A stretch of 64,000 nucleotides of DNA, from assembly GCA_934718065.1 (NCBI GenBank), contig CAKUZR010000013.1:1-64000 (forward strand), written 5' to 3'. A program made the translations under genes and the position numbers. Below, in pieces: positions 1 through 9,132 of this stretch. How positions within the stretch are numbered: position 1 is the first letter of the stretch; every line of letters begins with the position of its first letter. The DNA comes from an uncultured Treponema sp. Lineage in GTDB: Bacteria > Spirochaetota > Spirochaetia > Treponematales > Treponemataceae. The notes beneath the pieces were generated by a model that was not told the DNA's origin, ran no database searches, and was given only the letters and a program-made list of their open reading frames with translations.

Positions 1-1260
1 AATAACGTCCGTTTAAAGGGACAGAAAATATCACGCGGAAAATCAAGGGCGAACTACACTGTTCTTGACGAATATGCGGGCGGCAGAGAGTTTGACGAAA
101 AATATGCGCTTTTAAGCCACTGTATTCAGCTTGGCGGAACAGAAGCCGCGGAAAAATACGGAAAGATTCTTGCGCAGAACGGAATAGCGCTTTCGGCTTT
201 GCCGGATGCGGACACTTTTAATAAGGAGCGTAATGTTCCTTTTCCTGCGCCCAAAAATCACAGTTTCACTTTTATTGATTTGTTTGCAGGAATCGGCGGA
301 TTCAGGCTGGCAATGCAGTCATGCGGAGGCCAGTGCGTTTTTTCTTCAGAATGGGATGACGCGGCAAAGCAGACTTATTTTGAAAACTACGGTGAAGTTC
401 CATTCGGGGATATTACAAAACCTGAAACAAAAAATCTGATTCCTGAGCATTTTGATGTGTTGTGCGCAGGATTCCCATGCCAGGCTTTTTCTATTGCCGG
501 GTACCAAAAAGGATTTGATGATGTTCGCGGAACTTTATTTTTTGATGTAGCTGATGTTCTTGAAAAACATCGTCCAAAAGCTTTTTTTCTTGAAAATGTC
601 AAAAATCTAAAATCTCATGATGAAGGTCGGACTTTTGCGAAAATAATGGATGTTTTGAAAAACCGGCTTGGCTATATTGTAGATTCAAAAGTGATGAATC
701 CTTGTGAATATGCAAATGTTCCGCAAAATCGCGAGCGTATTTTTATTGTTGGATTTGATCCGAATCAGATAAACATCTCACAAAAAAGCTTTATAAATGA
801 AGAATTTCATTTTGATTTTCCACATAAAGTTGAACTTACAAAAAATATTCATTCTGTTATTGATGATGCAATTGAAACGGAAAATATTTTTTACAGGCCC
901 GGACATATTTATTACGACAGGATGAAAGACTCAATTATAAATCCTGATAGAGTTTATCAGTGGCGCCGTGTTTATATCCGTGAAAACAAGAACGGAGTCT
1001 GTCCTACGCTTACCGCCAATATGGGCGAAGGCGGACACAATGTTCCGATTGTAAAAACGTCAAAAGGAATCAGAAAATTAACGCCGGAAGAATGTTTAGG
1101 CTTTCAAGGATTTCCAGTTGATATAGAAAATCCATTCAGATATCCAGCCACAATTGCGCAAAGCAAGAAATACAAGCAGGCGGGAAACAGCGTAACAGAA
1201 CCGTTGATAGAACGCGTTGCCTCGAATGTAATTCAATTTGTAAGGGAGAATGAGAGATGA
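1..1260 (+). CDS. DNA (cytosine-5) methyltransferase, 5' end outside the window
   Basis: This enzyme methylates cytosine at C5 in double-stranded DNA and should protect host sites from the nuclease encoded next to it. The frame is open from base 1 with no stop, so the gene starts outside the window; a TTG at 199 is the first plausible internal start, but the 66 codons before it look like protein and resemble N-terminal extensions seen in this family. Counting from that TTG, motif I (DLFAGIGG) is near residue 27, motif IV with catalytic PCQ has Cys94, ENVKNL is motif VI, QNRERIF is motif VIII, and LTPEECLGFQGFP and QAGNSV are motifs IX and X. All catalytic motifs are intact. The stop overlaps the next start (ATGA), so the genes are translationally coupled. 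The target sequence cannot be read from the recognition region. Confidence 0.93.
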   Translation, partial: NNVRLKGQKISRGKSRANYTVLDEYAGGREFDEKYALLSHCIQLGGTEAAEKYGKILAQNGIALSALPDADTFNKERNVPFPAPKNHSFTFIDLFAGIGGFRLAMQSCGGQCVFSSEWDDAAKQTYFENYGEVPFGDITKPETKNLIPEHFDVLCAGFPCQAFSIAGYQKGFDDVRGTLFFDVADVLEKHRPKAFFLENVKNLKSHDEGRTFAKIMDVLKNRLGYIVDSKVMNPCEYANVPQNRERIFIVGFDPNQINISQKSFINEEFHFDFPHKVELTKNIHSVIDDAIETENIFYRPGHIYYDRMKDSIINPDRVYQWRRVYIRENKNGVCPTLTANMGEGGHNVPIVKTSKGIRKLTPEECLGFQGFPVDIENPFRYPATIAQSKKYKQAGNSVTEPLIERVASNVIQFVRENER

Positions 1261-2423
1261 GTTTTATAACGGAATGGAAAGATAATACTGAATATTTTTC
1301 CTTGCTTGAACTTATGGCACGACTTTCAAATCTTTTTAGCGATAGTTCAATCCCGTTCTTACATTACAGAGTTACAGAAAATCTTTTCTGCAAATACTAT
1401 AAGGCAGAAAATCTTTCTCGCTCAGATACGGCTTATGATGCGAAAACAGGCTCATTTGGCGTTGGAATAAAAACTTTCACTTTGACAAATAACGCAAGCA
1501 CTGAAAAGGTTGCAGAATTCAATTCAATAAGTTCAAAATTGAAAAAATATAAAGGATATGATTTAGCTTATCAGCTTGCAGTTGCACGTAATGAAAGAAT
1601 GATGTTAGGACAACGGCTTTATGGTATTTCAGATGGCTGTTACCACATTATCGGTCGGGTTGAAAATGGTCTTACGGTTTTTAATTCTTCATACTCGATT
1701 TTGAATATCGAAAAAATTCATGTAATAAAAGATACAGAAAAATCACTTCAATTTGACGACGGAAAAGAATTTTATAATTTCAACTATTCAAAAAGCACAT
1801 TATTCAAGCATTTTGAAGTTCCTGATGATTCTGAAAAAAAACATGAGATTTCAGTTTCAATTATTCAGGATCCATACGAACTTCTGCGTAAACTTATTGA
1901 CACAGAAGATTATGAAGGCAAATACACAGATATTTACAATATTCATAAAGTAATTCATGAGCAGGTTTCAAGTCCTAAAAAGCATTTAAGATATGGTATT
2001 GACTATGTTTATCTGCCTCTTTATTCAGAAAGGCTAAAAGAGGTTCCTTTGAAATCTGGCCTGAATCAATGGAATGCGAGCGGCAGAGCAAGGGATGCGA
2101 ACGAAGTCTACATTCCAGTTCCTATTTCTATTCATCATGATTTTCCAACTTTTTTTCCTTTACGTGATACCTCATTTACACTTCATCTTCCTAACGGTTC
2201 TTCAATGTCTGCAAAAATCTGTCAGGATGGTGGAAAAGCTCTTATGTCAAATCCTAATAAAGAATTGGGCAAATGGCTTTTGCGGGATGTTTTGCATTTG
2301 AAAGAGGGCGAGCTTTTAACAATGGAAAAACTCAATCTCTTTGGTTTCAATAATGTGATTATTACGAAAATTGATTCAGAAAATTTCAAAATAGACGTTC
2401 GGAGACGAAATGAAAATGACTGA
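1257..2423 (+). CDS. restriction endonuclease-like protein with C-terminal B3-type DNA-binding domain
   Basis: The 388-aa protein is the likely cleavage partner of the upstream methyltransferase. The C-terminal part (about residues 267-388, with the patch EVYIPVPISIHH) resembles the B3-like DNA-recognition domain of NgoFVII/NgoAVII-type restriction enzymes. The N-terminal half lacks the HxK phospholipase-D motif usual in those enzymes. It instead has D61, K63, a GVGIKTF segment with K72, and E87, which could form a PD-(D/E)XK-like active site; that assignment is inference. The start overlaps the methylase stop by four bases and the 3' end overlaps the Z1 gene, so the operon is tightly coupled. 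The gene is A+T-rich like its neighbours. The restriction role rests on context and the C-terminal resemblance. Confidence 0.72.
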   Translation: MSFITEWKDNTEYFSLLELMARLSNLFSDSSIPFLHYRVTENLFCKYYKAENLSRSDTAYDAKTGSFGVGIKTFTLTNNASTEKVAEFNSISSKLKKYKGYDLAYQLAVARNERMMLGQRLYGISDGCYHIIGRVENGLTVFNSSYSILNIEKIHVIKDTEKSLQFDDGKEFYNFNYSKSTLFKHFEVPDDSEKKHEISVSIIQDPYELLRKLIDTEDYEGKYTDIYNIHKVIHEQVSSPKKHLRYGIDYVYLPLYSERLKEVPLKSGLNQWNASGRARDANEVYIPVPISIHHDFPTFFPLRDTSFTLHLPNGSSMSAKICQDGGKALMSNPNKELGKWLLRDVLHLKEGELLTMEKLNLFGFNNVIITKIDSENFKIDVRRRNEND

Positions 2424-5046
2424 TTTTGAAAAACAGCAAGAAAAAAATTTAATTCAAGAAATAGTTAAATGGAAATTAAGGCGTCCTGATGAATCTTGGG
2501 AATCAATTGATAATAGTTTACTAATTGTTTTAGACATTGCTAGAGAATTTAAGGAAAATCATTCTGAAGAATTTACCAGATTAAAAGAAAAGTGGATTTC
2601 AGAGGCTAGAAAAATTATTGAGTCCAAAAATGATTTTCATGGAATTTCAGCAAAACACGAACGCTGGTTTTCTTTTGATGAACTTTATGAGCCAAGATAC
2701 TGGGACCATTTTGAAAAGCAGATGGAATCTGAAAACTGGGATAAAAATCGTCTTTCAATAAATAAGCAGCAGTCAATTGAAATCATAAATCAGCTTTCAA
2801 ATCCGCGGAAATTTGATACTTCAAAAGAAGATGCAACAAGAAAAGGGTTGGTTTATGGACACGTTCAGTCTGGAAAAACCGCTCAAATGTCTTCAATTAT
2901 TTCAATGTATGCGTCTTGTGGATGTAGACTTTTCATTGTTTTTTCAGGAATAACTAATTCTTTAAGAAATCAGACTCAAAGTCGTTTTAGAAAGGATTTA
3001 GGAATTGATAAAATGGGCGGCTGGGACTTGCTTACGGACAGTTCTGACAAATTGGGGAAAGATGATGTTTGTATAGAAGGAAAAATAAATGGAAATAATC
3101 CTGTTCTTGGAGTATTTAAAAAGAATCCGCATGTTCTTCGTCGTCTAAAAGATTATTTACAGAATATAAATAGTGAGATATTTTGGAAAAATAAAACAGT
3201 TCTTGTTATTGATGACGAATGTGACAATGCTTCCATGAATGTTGCAAGGCAGTTTGATGATGAGGGGTTTGCAACAGGAAAAAGAAGCTCTATCAATTCG
3301 TTGATTACAGACATATTAAATATTTTTGAAAAGTATTGTTATGTAGGATTTACGGCAACTCCATTTGCTAATGTCCTTAATGAAAAGCCTGGAGAATATA
3401 GTCTATATCCAGAAGATTTTATTTATCCTCTAGCTATAAGTTCTAAATATTATAGCGCACGAAAATTATTTGGTTCTTCAAATGATGATCCTGATAATCC
3501 ACAGCCATTGCTTGATGTCGTAAATTTTGTTGAACCAGAAGAGATAAATCCAAAGAGTAATGACTATGCAGATATTCCTGAATCATTAAAAAACGCTATA
3601 TTCTATTTTATTGTAGCTACAGCATGCAAATATTATCGTGGTTTTAAAAATAAACATTCTTCAATGCTTATTCATGTGGATTTAAGAATTTCTACACATG
3701 CTATTGTAAACAAATCTGTCGAGTTTTTTATAACGAATATAAAACAGAATCCAGCTGACTTTTTTAATTGCATGGAAAAAGTTTGGAATTCTGAGAAAGA
3801 AAGGGTTTCTTTTGAAATAATTAAACATCTTTTTAATTATTCCGAAGAGGATAAAGAAAAATACAAGATTCCTGATTTTAATCAATTAAAGCCTTTTGTT
3901 TTGGATGTAGTAGATAAAATTGAACCTATAGTTGATAACAGTTCCGTTGCATGGGAGGAACGTCTTCATTATCCAGATAATGAAAGTAAAGTTTATATTG
4001 TTATTGGCGGAAATACTCTTTCACGAGGACTTACTCTTGAAGGTCTTATTGTAAGTTATTTTTACAGGACATCAAAATTATATGATACTTTATTGCAAAT
4101 GGGACGCTGGTTTGGATATAGGATTGGCTATGAAGATTTGCCAAGAATCTGGACAACAGAACGAATAGCTAAAAATTTTTCTTTACTTGCAGATGTAGAA
4201 GACGAATTGCAGGAGCAGTTTACAGATTACGGTAATGGTCTTACTCCTGATGAGATAGCACCAAGAATACGAGTTCTTCCTCTTCTTCAAATTACAAGAA
4301 AATTAGCAATGCAAAATGCCAGAATTACCGGCATAAATTATGCAGGACAAAGACCGTCGACTTTATTTTTTGAGCGCACAAATAAAGAGTGGCTTTTACA
4401 TAATCAAATTGTTACAAGAGATTTTCTTGATGGAATAACTCAAAGTCCAATAGAAAAAAATGGAAATGTTATTTATCAGGATATTCCAATTTCTAAAATC
4501 CGGCAATTTATTGAAAATTATAAAATTTGTGAGTCTAACAATGCTTGTAGAAAAAATTTAATTTTGGATTATCTTGAAAAGATCAATTCCAAAAATTTTT
4601 TGCAAAACTGGAATGTCGCAATAATTCAAAATAAAACAGGGCGGGAATATCAAATTTGTTCAAAACTAAAAGTTCATCTTGTTAATCGAACTCGCTTGGA
4701 TCCGAAAAGCAAAAATGATTCAATAGCAAACATAAAAGTTTTGGCTCAGCCACAGAATATGCTTGTTGATACAGATATTCCTGATTCTGAAAAAGATGAA
4801 TTCAGACCTTTAAAAATGTTTCTTCAGCGTCATAAATATTTTGAAGAAAAAGGAATCTCAGAACCTGGACTTTTGCTCATATACCCAATTGATAAAGACA
4901 GCAAGCCTAAAGCAAATCAAACAGGCAGAGTGCCATTAGATGCAGTGGAAGATGTTATTGGAATAATGCTGGTTTTTCCGAAAGATAAAAATATTGAATT
5001 CAATACATATATGACAATTTCGTTAGACGGAGTGGAGAATGATTGA
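2410..5046 (+). CDS. Z1 domain ATPase of MutL/Z1 restriction system
   Basis: The 878-aa protein is a superfamily-II-like P-loop ATPase of the Z1 family, presumed to translocate or remodel DNA for the associated nuclease. Visible motifs, in order: Walker A (GHVQSGKTAQ, about residues 150-160), an acidic Walker B (VLVIDDECDNA, about 263), FTATPFAN (about 313), and the Z1 signature GGNTLSRGLTLEG with LLQMGRWFGYR (about 533-570). These are all intact. The start overlaps the endonuclease gene by 14 bases and the 3' end overlaps the MutL-like gene by 8. Z1 proteins are known to travel with MutL-like ATPases, cytosine methylases and Vsr in restriction-modification loci and in Mza-type defence systems. 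The mechanism is not established from sequence. Confidence 0.9.
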   Translation: MKMTDFEKQQEKNLIQEIVKWKLRRPDESWESIDNSLLIVLDIAREFKENHSEEFTRLKEKWISEARKIIESKNDFHGISAKHERWFSFDELYEPRYWDHFEKQMESENWDKNRLSINKQQSIEIINQLSNPRKFDTSKEDATRKGLVYGHVQSGKTAQMSSIISMYASCGCRLFIVFSGITNSLRNQTQSRFRKDLGIDKMGGWDLLTDSSDKLGKDDVCIEGKINGNNPVLGVFKKNPHVLRRLKDYLQNINSEIFWKNKTVLVIDDECDNASMNVARQFDDEGFATGKRSSINSLITDILNIFEKYCYVGFTATPFANVLNEKPGEYSLYPEDFIYPLAISSKYYSARKLFGSSNDDPDNPQPLLDVVNFVEPEEINPKSNDYADIPESLKNAIFYFIVATACKYYRGFKNKHSSMLIHVDLRISTHAIVNKSVEFFITNIKQNPADFFNCMEKVWNSEKERVSFEIIKHLFNYSEEDKEKYKIPDFNQLKPFVLDVVDKIEPIVDNSSVAWEERLHYPDNESKVYIVIGGNTLSRGLTLEGLIVSYFYRTSKLYDTLLQMGRWFGYRIGYEDLPRIWTTERIAKNFSLLADVEDELQEQFTDYGNGLTPDEIAPRIRVLPLLQITRKLAMQNARITGINYAGQRPSTLFFERTNKEWLLHNQIVTRDFLDGITQSPIEKNGNVIYQDIPISKIRQFIENYKICESNNACRKNLILDYLEKINSKNFLQNWNVAIIQNKTGREYQICSKLKVHLVNRTRLDPKSKNDSIANIKVLAQPQNMLVDTDIPDSEKDEFRPLKMFLQRHKYFEEKGISEPGLLLIYPIDKDSKPKANQTGRVPLDAVEDVIGIMLVFPKDKNIEFNTYMTISLDGVEND

Positions 5047-6970
5047 TTTTATATTTGATGAAGTGCCCTTCAGAAGAGGGATGGGAACTATAAACGCAAG
5101 TGGTGCATCAAAGACATTAAATGGTTCTTCTTTAAGTGATACAGAAATCTTATTAAGAGAAGCTGTTCAAAATTCGTTTGATAGCCGCTTAAAAGAAAGA
5201 AAATTTGATGAAAAAATAGGAAAATCCGTATCTAAATATCTGCCTTTAAATTTTTCAATTCGGGCGTTTAATTTTTCCTCAGAACAGATGCTTTTTATAC
5301 AAAAGCTGTTTGGTTCAGAAAATTTAAATTCATATTATGTAAAAAATGTACAGAAATATATAAAAGCATCTTCGTTAAATATTGAGATAAGCGATAGCAA
5401 TACTACTGGTCTAATAGGATTTCCTGGAATTACAGAGAAAAAGGAAAATCAAAATTTTGCAAATTTTGTCTATTTTACAGGAAATGACAAATCGCTTGAT
5501 TCAAATGACGGAGGTTCTTACGGATTTGGAAAAGCCGCGTTTTTTTTGTATTCTCAAGCCAGAACAATAATAATTTATACAAGAATAAAATCTGAAAGTA
5601 CCTCGAATTATCAATCCCGGCTTATTGCTGTTTCGATGGATGAAAGAATAGATAACAGATGTTGGTGGGGAGAAAAAAAACAAAGTGATAATGAAAGCGG
5701 AGTTTATGCGTCTCCAATTTTAGGAAAACTTGCAGATGAAATTGCTGAAGCAATTGGCATGAATGTGTTTAATGAAATGCAGACAGGAACAAAAATTCTT
5801 ATTTTAAATGCCCGTCCTAGACTTTTCCCTCAATACGAAAATGGAAATGAAAAAACAATCGATGATATATTCAAATATGATATTCCTCAGTATTTACTTC
5901 ATTGGTACTGGAATAAAATAATTGCGAAAAAAGTTATTTTTAATCTTGTCTATAAAAATGAAAAGATTGAGCTTGATAATCCAAATGAAATATATCCTTA
6001 TAAGTATTTTATAAATGCTTATAAAAGACTTAAGGCGATAAAAACGAAAGAAATAAAAGCTGATGAAAAAAGAGGAATTGAAATTTTTCAAGAAAGACCT
6101 AGTGTAAAGCTTGGAATTGCATGCATCGAAAAGACTACGCCAAAAAAATCTAAATATGAAGAATTGATACCAATTTTAAAAACTTCACAACCACTTGTAG
6201 CTTTTATGAGAGGAATTGGAAATATTGTTTATTATGGAAAATATTCGATTGGACCGGAGAACCTTAATGAAACGTGCTTTGGTGTTTTTGCCTGTGATAC
6301 GAAATCTTTCTCTAATGGAGAAACCGAAGGCGAAATTGATCGGTATTTTCGTGGAATAGAAAACCAAACACATACTCGCTGGGAACATAAAAATGATATG
6401 TTTCCTCACAATTACTTAAAAACTGTTGAAAATAAGATTGACCAGCTTGTAAGGTCGAATTGCATTTTTGAAGAAATTGATGATTCTGCGGCAAATATTT
6501 CAGTTATGATTCAACGCACTTTAGGCGCAAAACTTCTTCCATATAAATTACCAATTGGAGGTGCAAAAAAAACTTTGAAACCGGCTGTTCAAATAGAGGC
6601 AAGGGCATCAAATAAAAAATCATCAATTGCTAAAACTGGAAATTCATATATTGAAATCGATTCAAAAACAAACGAAAAATATATTTATGTTCAATACAAA
6701 ATAAATGTTTTAAAAGATATGACTGTCATAATAAATAATATAGTTCCCAAAATCGAAACTTTAGATGCTGGAGACAGTTTTGAGGACAATGGAAGCTACC
6801 TAAAGTTTTCCGGAACATATAAAAAAGATAAAGATGGCACGATTTCTATGACAGATGCAAGGTTTCCAAAGATATTTAAATTTCCAGAAATTTGTTATTT
6901 TAAAATAAACTGCCAGAAAGACTGTTCATTTGATTTAAAAATTGACTGGGAGGAAGTTGATGCACAATAA
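5039..6970 (+). CDS. MutL/HSP90-like GHKL ATPase of the Z1 restriction operon
   Basis: The 643-aa protein has an N-terminal Bergerat-fold ATPase. ILLREAVQNSFDSR (residues 37-50) carries the conserved Glu41 and Mg-binding Asn45, and GGSYGFGKAAFF near residue 158 matches the glycine-rich ATP-lid motif. The remaining two thirds match no family I can name; the last 150 residues look beta-rich. Comparative genomics has placed such MutL-like GHKL proteins beside Z1 ATPases in restriction systems as relatives of eukaryotic MORC ATPases. A DNA-sensing or clamp role is inferred. It overlaps the Z1 gene by 8 bases and the next gene by 11, consistent with a single transcript. Confidence 0.82.
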   Translation: MIDFIFDEVPFRRGMGTINASGASKTLNGSSLSDTEILLREAVQNSFDSRLKERKFDEKIGKSVSKYLPLNFSIRAFNFSSEQMLFIQKLFGSENLNSYYVKNVQKYIKASSLNIEISDSNTTGLIGFPGITEKKENQNFANFVYFTGNDKSLDSNDGGSYGFGKAAFFLYSQARTIIIYTRIKSESTSNYQSRLIAVSMDERIDNRCWWGEKKQSDNESGVYASPILGKLADEIAEAIGMNVFNEMQTGTKILILNARPRLFPQYENGNEKTIDDIFKYDIPQYLLHWYWNKIIAKKVIFNLVYKNEKIELDNPNEIYPYKYFINAYKRLKAIKTKEIKADEKRGIEIFQERPSVKLGIACIEKTTPKKSKYEELIPILKTSQPLVAFMRGIGNIVYYGKYSIGPENLNETCFGVFACDTKSFSNGETEGEIDRYFRGIENQTHTRWEHKNDMFPHNYLKTVENKIDQLVRSNCIFEEIDDSAANISVMIQRTLGAKLLPYKLPIGGAKKTLKPAVQIEARASNKKSSIAKTGNSYIEIDSKTNEKYIYVQYKINVLKDMTVIINNIVPKIETLDAGDSFEDNGSYLKFSGTYKKDKDGTISMTDARFPKIFKFPEICYFKINCQKDCSFDLKIDWEEVDAQ

Positions 6971-7901
6971 AATATATACTTATAAAACTGTTTCTCTGGA
7001 ATCTGGAATAATTCAGTCTGAATGGCAGATTTACGGGCGTCCAATACCTGCGTCACACGAAATAAAATCTTGGAAAAAAAACGCGGATTTACAAATAAAC
7101 TGTAATCTATATGTTTCAGCAAAAGAACTTGATTTTTTTATTTCTGAAAATGCAGAAGCTTCATTTTATATAGTTTGGAATTCTTTGTCTGGACGAAACG
7201 GAACTTCACTGCAAGGCTGCGCATTTGTTCAAAAATATGAAAATAAAAGAAATGAAAGCGTAAAAGAATATAATTTTTCTTGTAATATTCCAGGAGATAA
7301 AATTGCTGGCGACACAGAAATTTCTTTGGTTTTGGCAATCTCTTCTGAGGATAAATTTGTGAAAAAGTCAGAATTTGCAACAGAAAAAGGAGCTGTTATA
7401 TTTAAGACTTCTGAAATCTTGTATCTTGAAGGCGGACAAGCCCTTTTTCCTGTAAAAGCTATTTACTTTAAAGAACGCTCTGGAATTGCAAGAAATGCCT
7501 TGTATTATCTCCGCAAAAAATATATTGATTTGGACAGTAATTTTAATGCTGCATATACTTTATTTTTTAATATAGAGCATCCGCTTTTCAAAAAGATAAA
7601 TTCAGATTTAGAGAATGATGTTGCTGCAAATTATCTGTTGAAAATGATTATGTTTGACGTATATAGAACTATTATTTTTGATGCTCTTGATAAAAAACAC
7701 GGGCTTGATGAGCTTTCAGAATCATTTGAGGAGAATGCCTTTACTTTACGTGCTGTTTATTCAAAGATTTTAAATGAAGTAAAAGACAGGTACTTTCCAG
7801 AAAAAGATTTGGCTTCCTTAAAGGAAATGATAAATCAAGGCGAAGAACAAAGAAATTCTCTGTATACGGCAATTCAGGAATATGTTTTTGGAGATGAATA
7901 A
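6960..7901 (+). CDS. uncharacterised protein of the MutL/Z1 restriction operon (313 aa)
   Basis: I do not recognise this family. The chosen ATG at 6960 has a strong GGGAGGAAG ribosome site just upstream and overlaps the previous stop; a TTG at 6942 is also in frame but less likely. The N-terminal half reads as beta strands and the C-terminal half (from about residue 180) as helices rich in Lys and Glu. No catalytic motif, signal peptide or membrane segment is visible. Its position directly after the GHKL ATPase suggests a structural or specificity subunit of the same complex, but that is inference. Confidence 0.7.
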   Translation: MHNKIYTYKTVSLESGIIQSEWQIYGRPIPASHEIKSWKKNADLQINCNLYVSAKELDFFISENAEASFYIVWNSLSGRNGTSLQGCAFVQKYENKRNESVKEYNFSCNIPGDKIAGDTEISLVLAISSEDKFVKKSEFATEKGAVIFKTSEILYLEGGQALFPVKAIYFKERSGIARNALYYLRKKYIDLDSNFNAAYTLFFNIEHPLFKKINSDLENDVAANYLLKMIMFDVYRTIIFDALDKKHGLDELSESFEENAFTLRAVYSKILNEVKDRYFPEKDLASLKEMINQGEEQRNSLYTAIQEYVFGDE

Positions 7902-7902
7902 A

Positions 7903-8640
7903 ATGAATGATGAAGATATAATCAGAGTTTATCCAGTAATTGATGATGAGCCAGAAAAAATATATGAAAAATTAGAAAGCAGACGATTTGTTTTTGAACC
8001 ATTGAGTGAAAATAAACTTGTCCCTCCTGGTGTTGGAGATATGGTTTTGTATGAGGAACTTGATTCATTGCGACAAGATACAATTACTCTTGCTAGAAAA
8101 TATGGTTTTGGTGTCAATAATATTGGCAGTTCATTAAAACTAAATTTTGATAAAGCGCTTGGACGTTTGATTTATGAAAAAATGAACATTACCCCTTCCG
8201 TTGCAGCAACACTTCCTATGTGGCAATTTTTAAATTTGCAATTATTGCCTGATGTTGTGTTTTGGCGCTGGGGAAATTCAAAAGAGCATTTTTATTCAGA
8301 AAGAAGAAATTATCTTGGTACACAATGGTGGAGATATTATCTTTTTTCTGATTCAGAAGAATCTTTAAGAACTTACTCTAAACTAAATGACGCTGAAATT
8401 GCAGAATTGTATGAGCGTTCTGGAAGCAGAGGATTACCAGAACATATTTTTGAAATTTCAAAATGGTTCTTGCAACTTTCACAGACTGCTATTATAAAAA
8501 ATGAAAGAGAAATGTTTCGGTCTGTAATAAAAAAATACAATGCAGAACTTGGTTTTAGAAATTATTTTTCACTTAGCAAAGAAGATAAATATTTTATTTT
8601 TAAGGATTGTTTCCAAACTGAACTTTCAAATCTGAGTTAG
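7903..8640 (+). CDS. uncharacterised last gene of the restriction operon (245 aa)
   Basis: This is the last gene of the operon. ATG 7903 sits nine bases after GGAG and directly follows the preceding TAA; in-frame ATGs at 7882 and 7894 are alternatives. The protein is acidic at its start and has an aromatic-rich centre (several Trp between about residues 100 and 140, including QWWRYYLF), with a helical C-terminal half. It resembles small DUF proteins found at the end of Z1/MutL loci, but I cannot name the family. No membrane segment or nuclease motif is evident. Confidence 0.66.
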   Translation: MNDEDIIRVYPVIDDEPEKIYEKLESRRFVFEPLSENKLVPPGVGDMVLYEELDSLRQDTITLARKYGFGVNNIGSSLKLNFDKALGRLIYEKMNITPSVAATLPMWQFLNLQLLPDVVFWRWGNSKEHFYSERRNYLGTQWWRYYLFSDSEESLRTYSKLNDAEIAELYERSGSRGLPEHIFEISKWFLQLSQTAIIKNEREMFRSVIKKYNAELGFRNYFSLSKEDKYFIFKDCFQTELSNLS

Positions 8641-8831
8641 CAACAAAAATCGAGCTAGATTCAAAAAAATATTGGAAATTCTAAAATCCAAAGGCATTTT
8701 TCTATTACAACGCCCGTTTTTTACCTATAACTTTCTGAAAAACGAAGCTTTTGCCGATGGGAAATTGCCTAGATTTTGCAATATGTTCCTAATATGCCCT
8801 CCTTAAAAACTTTCCCACTAAGTTCCTTGAA

Positions 8832-8883
8832 TAAAGTAACTATATTTCCAAATTTAGTTACTTTATTTTAAAATATAGTTACT
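8832..8883. repeat. three-copy AGTAACTA inverted/direct repeat
   Basis: Positions 8832-8847 (TAAAGTAACTATATTT) and 8850-8865 form a 16-bp inverted repeat with one mismatch and a two-base centre. A third copy, 8871-8883 (AAATATAGTTACT), is the exact reverse complement of 8835-8847. Three iterated half-sites are typical of operators or recombinase-binding sites; no gene starts close enough to decide which. Confidence 0.75.
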
Positions 8884-8939
8884 AAATTTCCCCAACAGAC
8901 TGGGAGCGTTTTTTTTTGCAGCGGAAATCTCAGTTCGAT

Positions 8940-9075
8940 AATGATCTAACCTACCGCGTTAGCGCTGGGAGCACCGGAGTTCCGAAGCGGAGCGGAGGAA
9001 TGAGCGCGAGCGAAGTGCGGACATAGCGACCTGAGCGCAAGCGAACGGGAACGCCCGCTATAGACGTTATCCAAT
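8940..9075. repeat. G+C-rich palindromic insert, origin unknown
   Basis: The segment is much richer in G+C than its surroundings and is built of short GAGCG/GAAGCG-like motifs. Its ends are weakly inverted: TAACCTACCGCGTT near 8948 versus AACGCCCGCTATAGACGTTA near 9050. This outline could fit an integron attC-like site or a decayed repeat. Neither is proven, because the attC core motifs are imperfect and no second copy follows the next gene. Confidence 0.4.
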
Positions 9076-9132
9076 TAACTTGCTAAAATTACCTCATCTT
9101 ATTTTACTGCTGGCTGTTTTAACCAGAAATGA

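Larger units (their letters stand above)
8641..9132. other. non-coding gap after the restriction operon
   Basis: This stretch of about 490 bases has no convincing gene. Its left part is A+T-rich unique sequence. The middle holds three copies of an AGTAACTA-containing repeat (8832-8883). From about 8940 to 9075 it changes abruptly to a G+C-rich, purine-biased segment with short palindromes before returning to A+T-rich sequence. The patchwork composition suggests successive insertions at the edge of the defence island. Confidence 0.6.
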
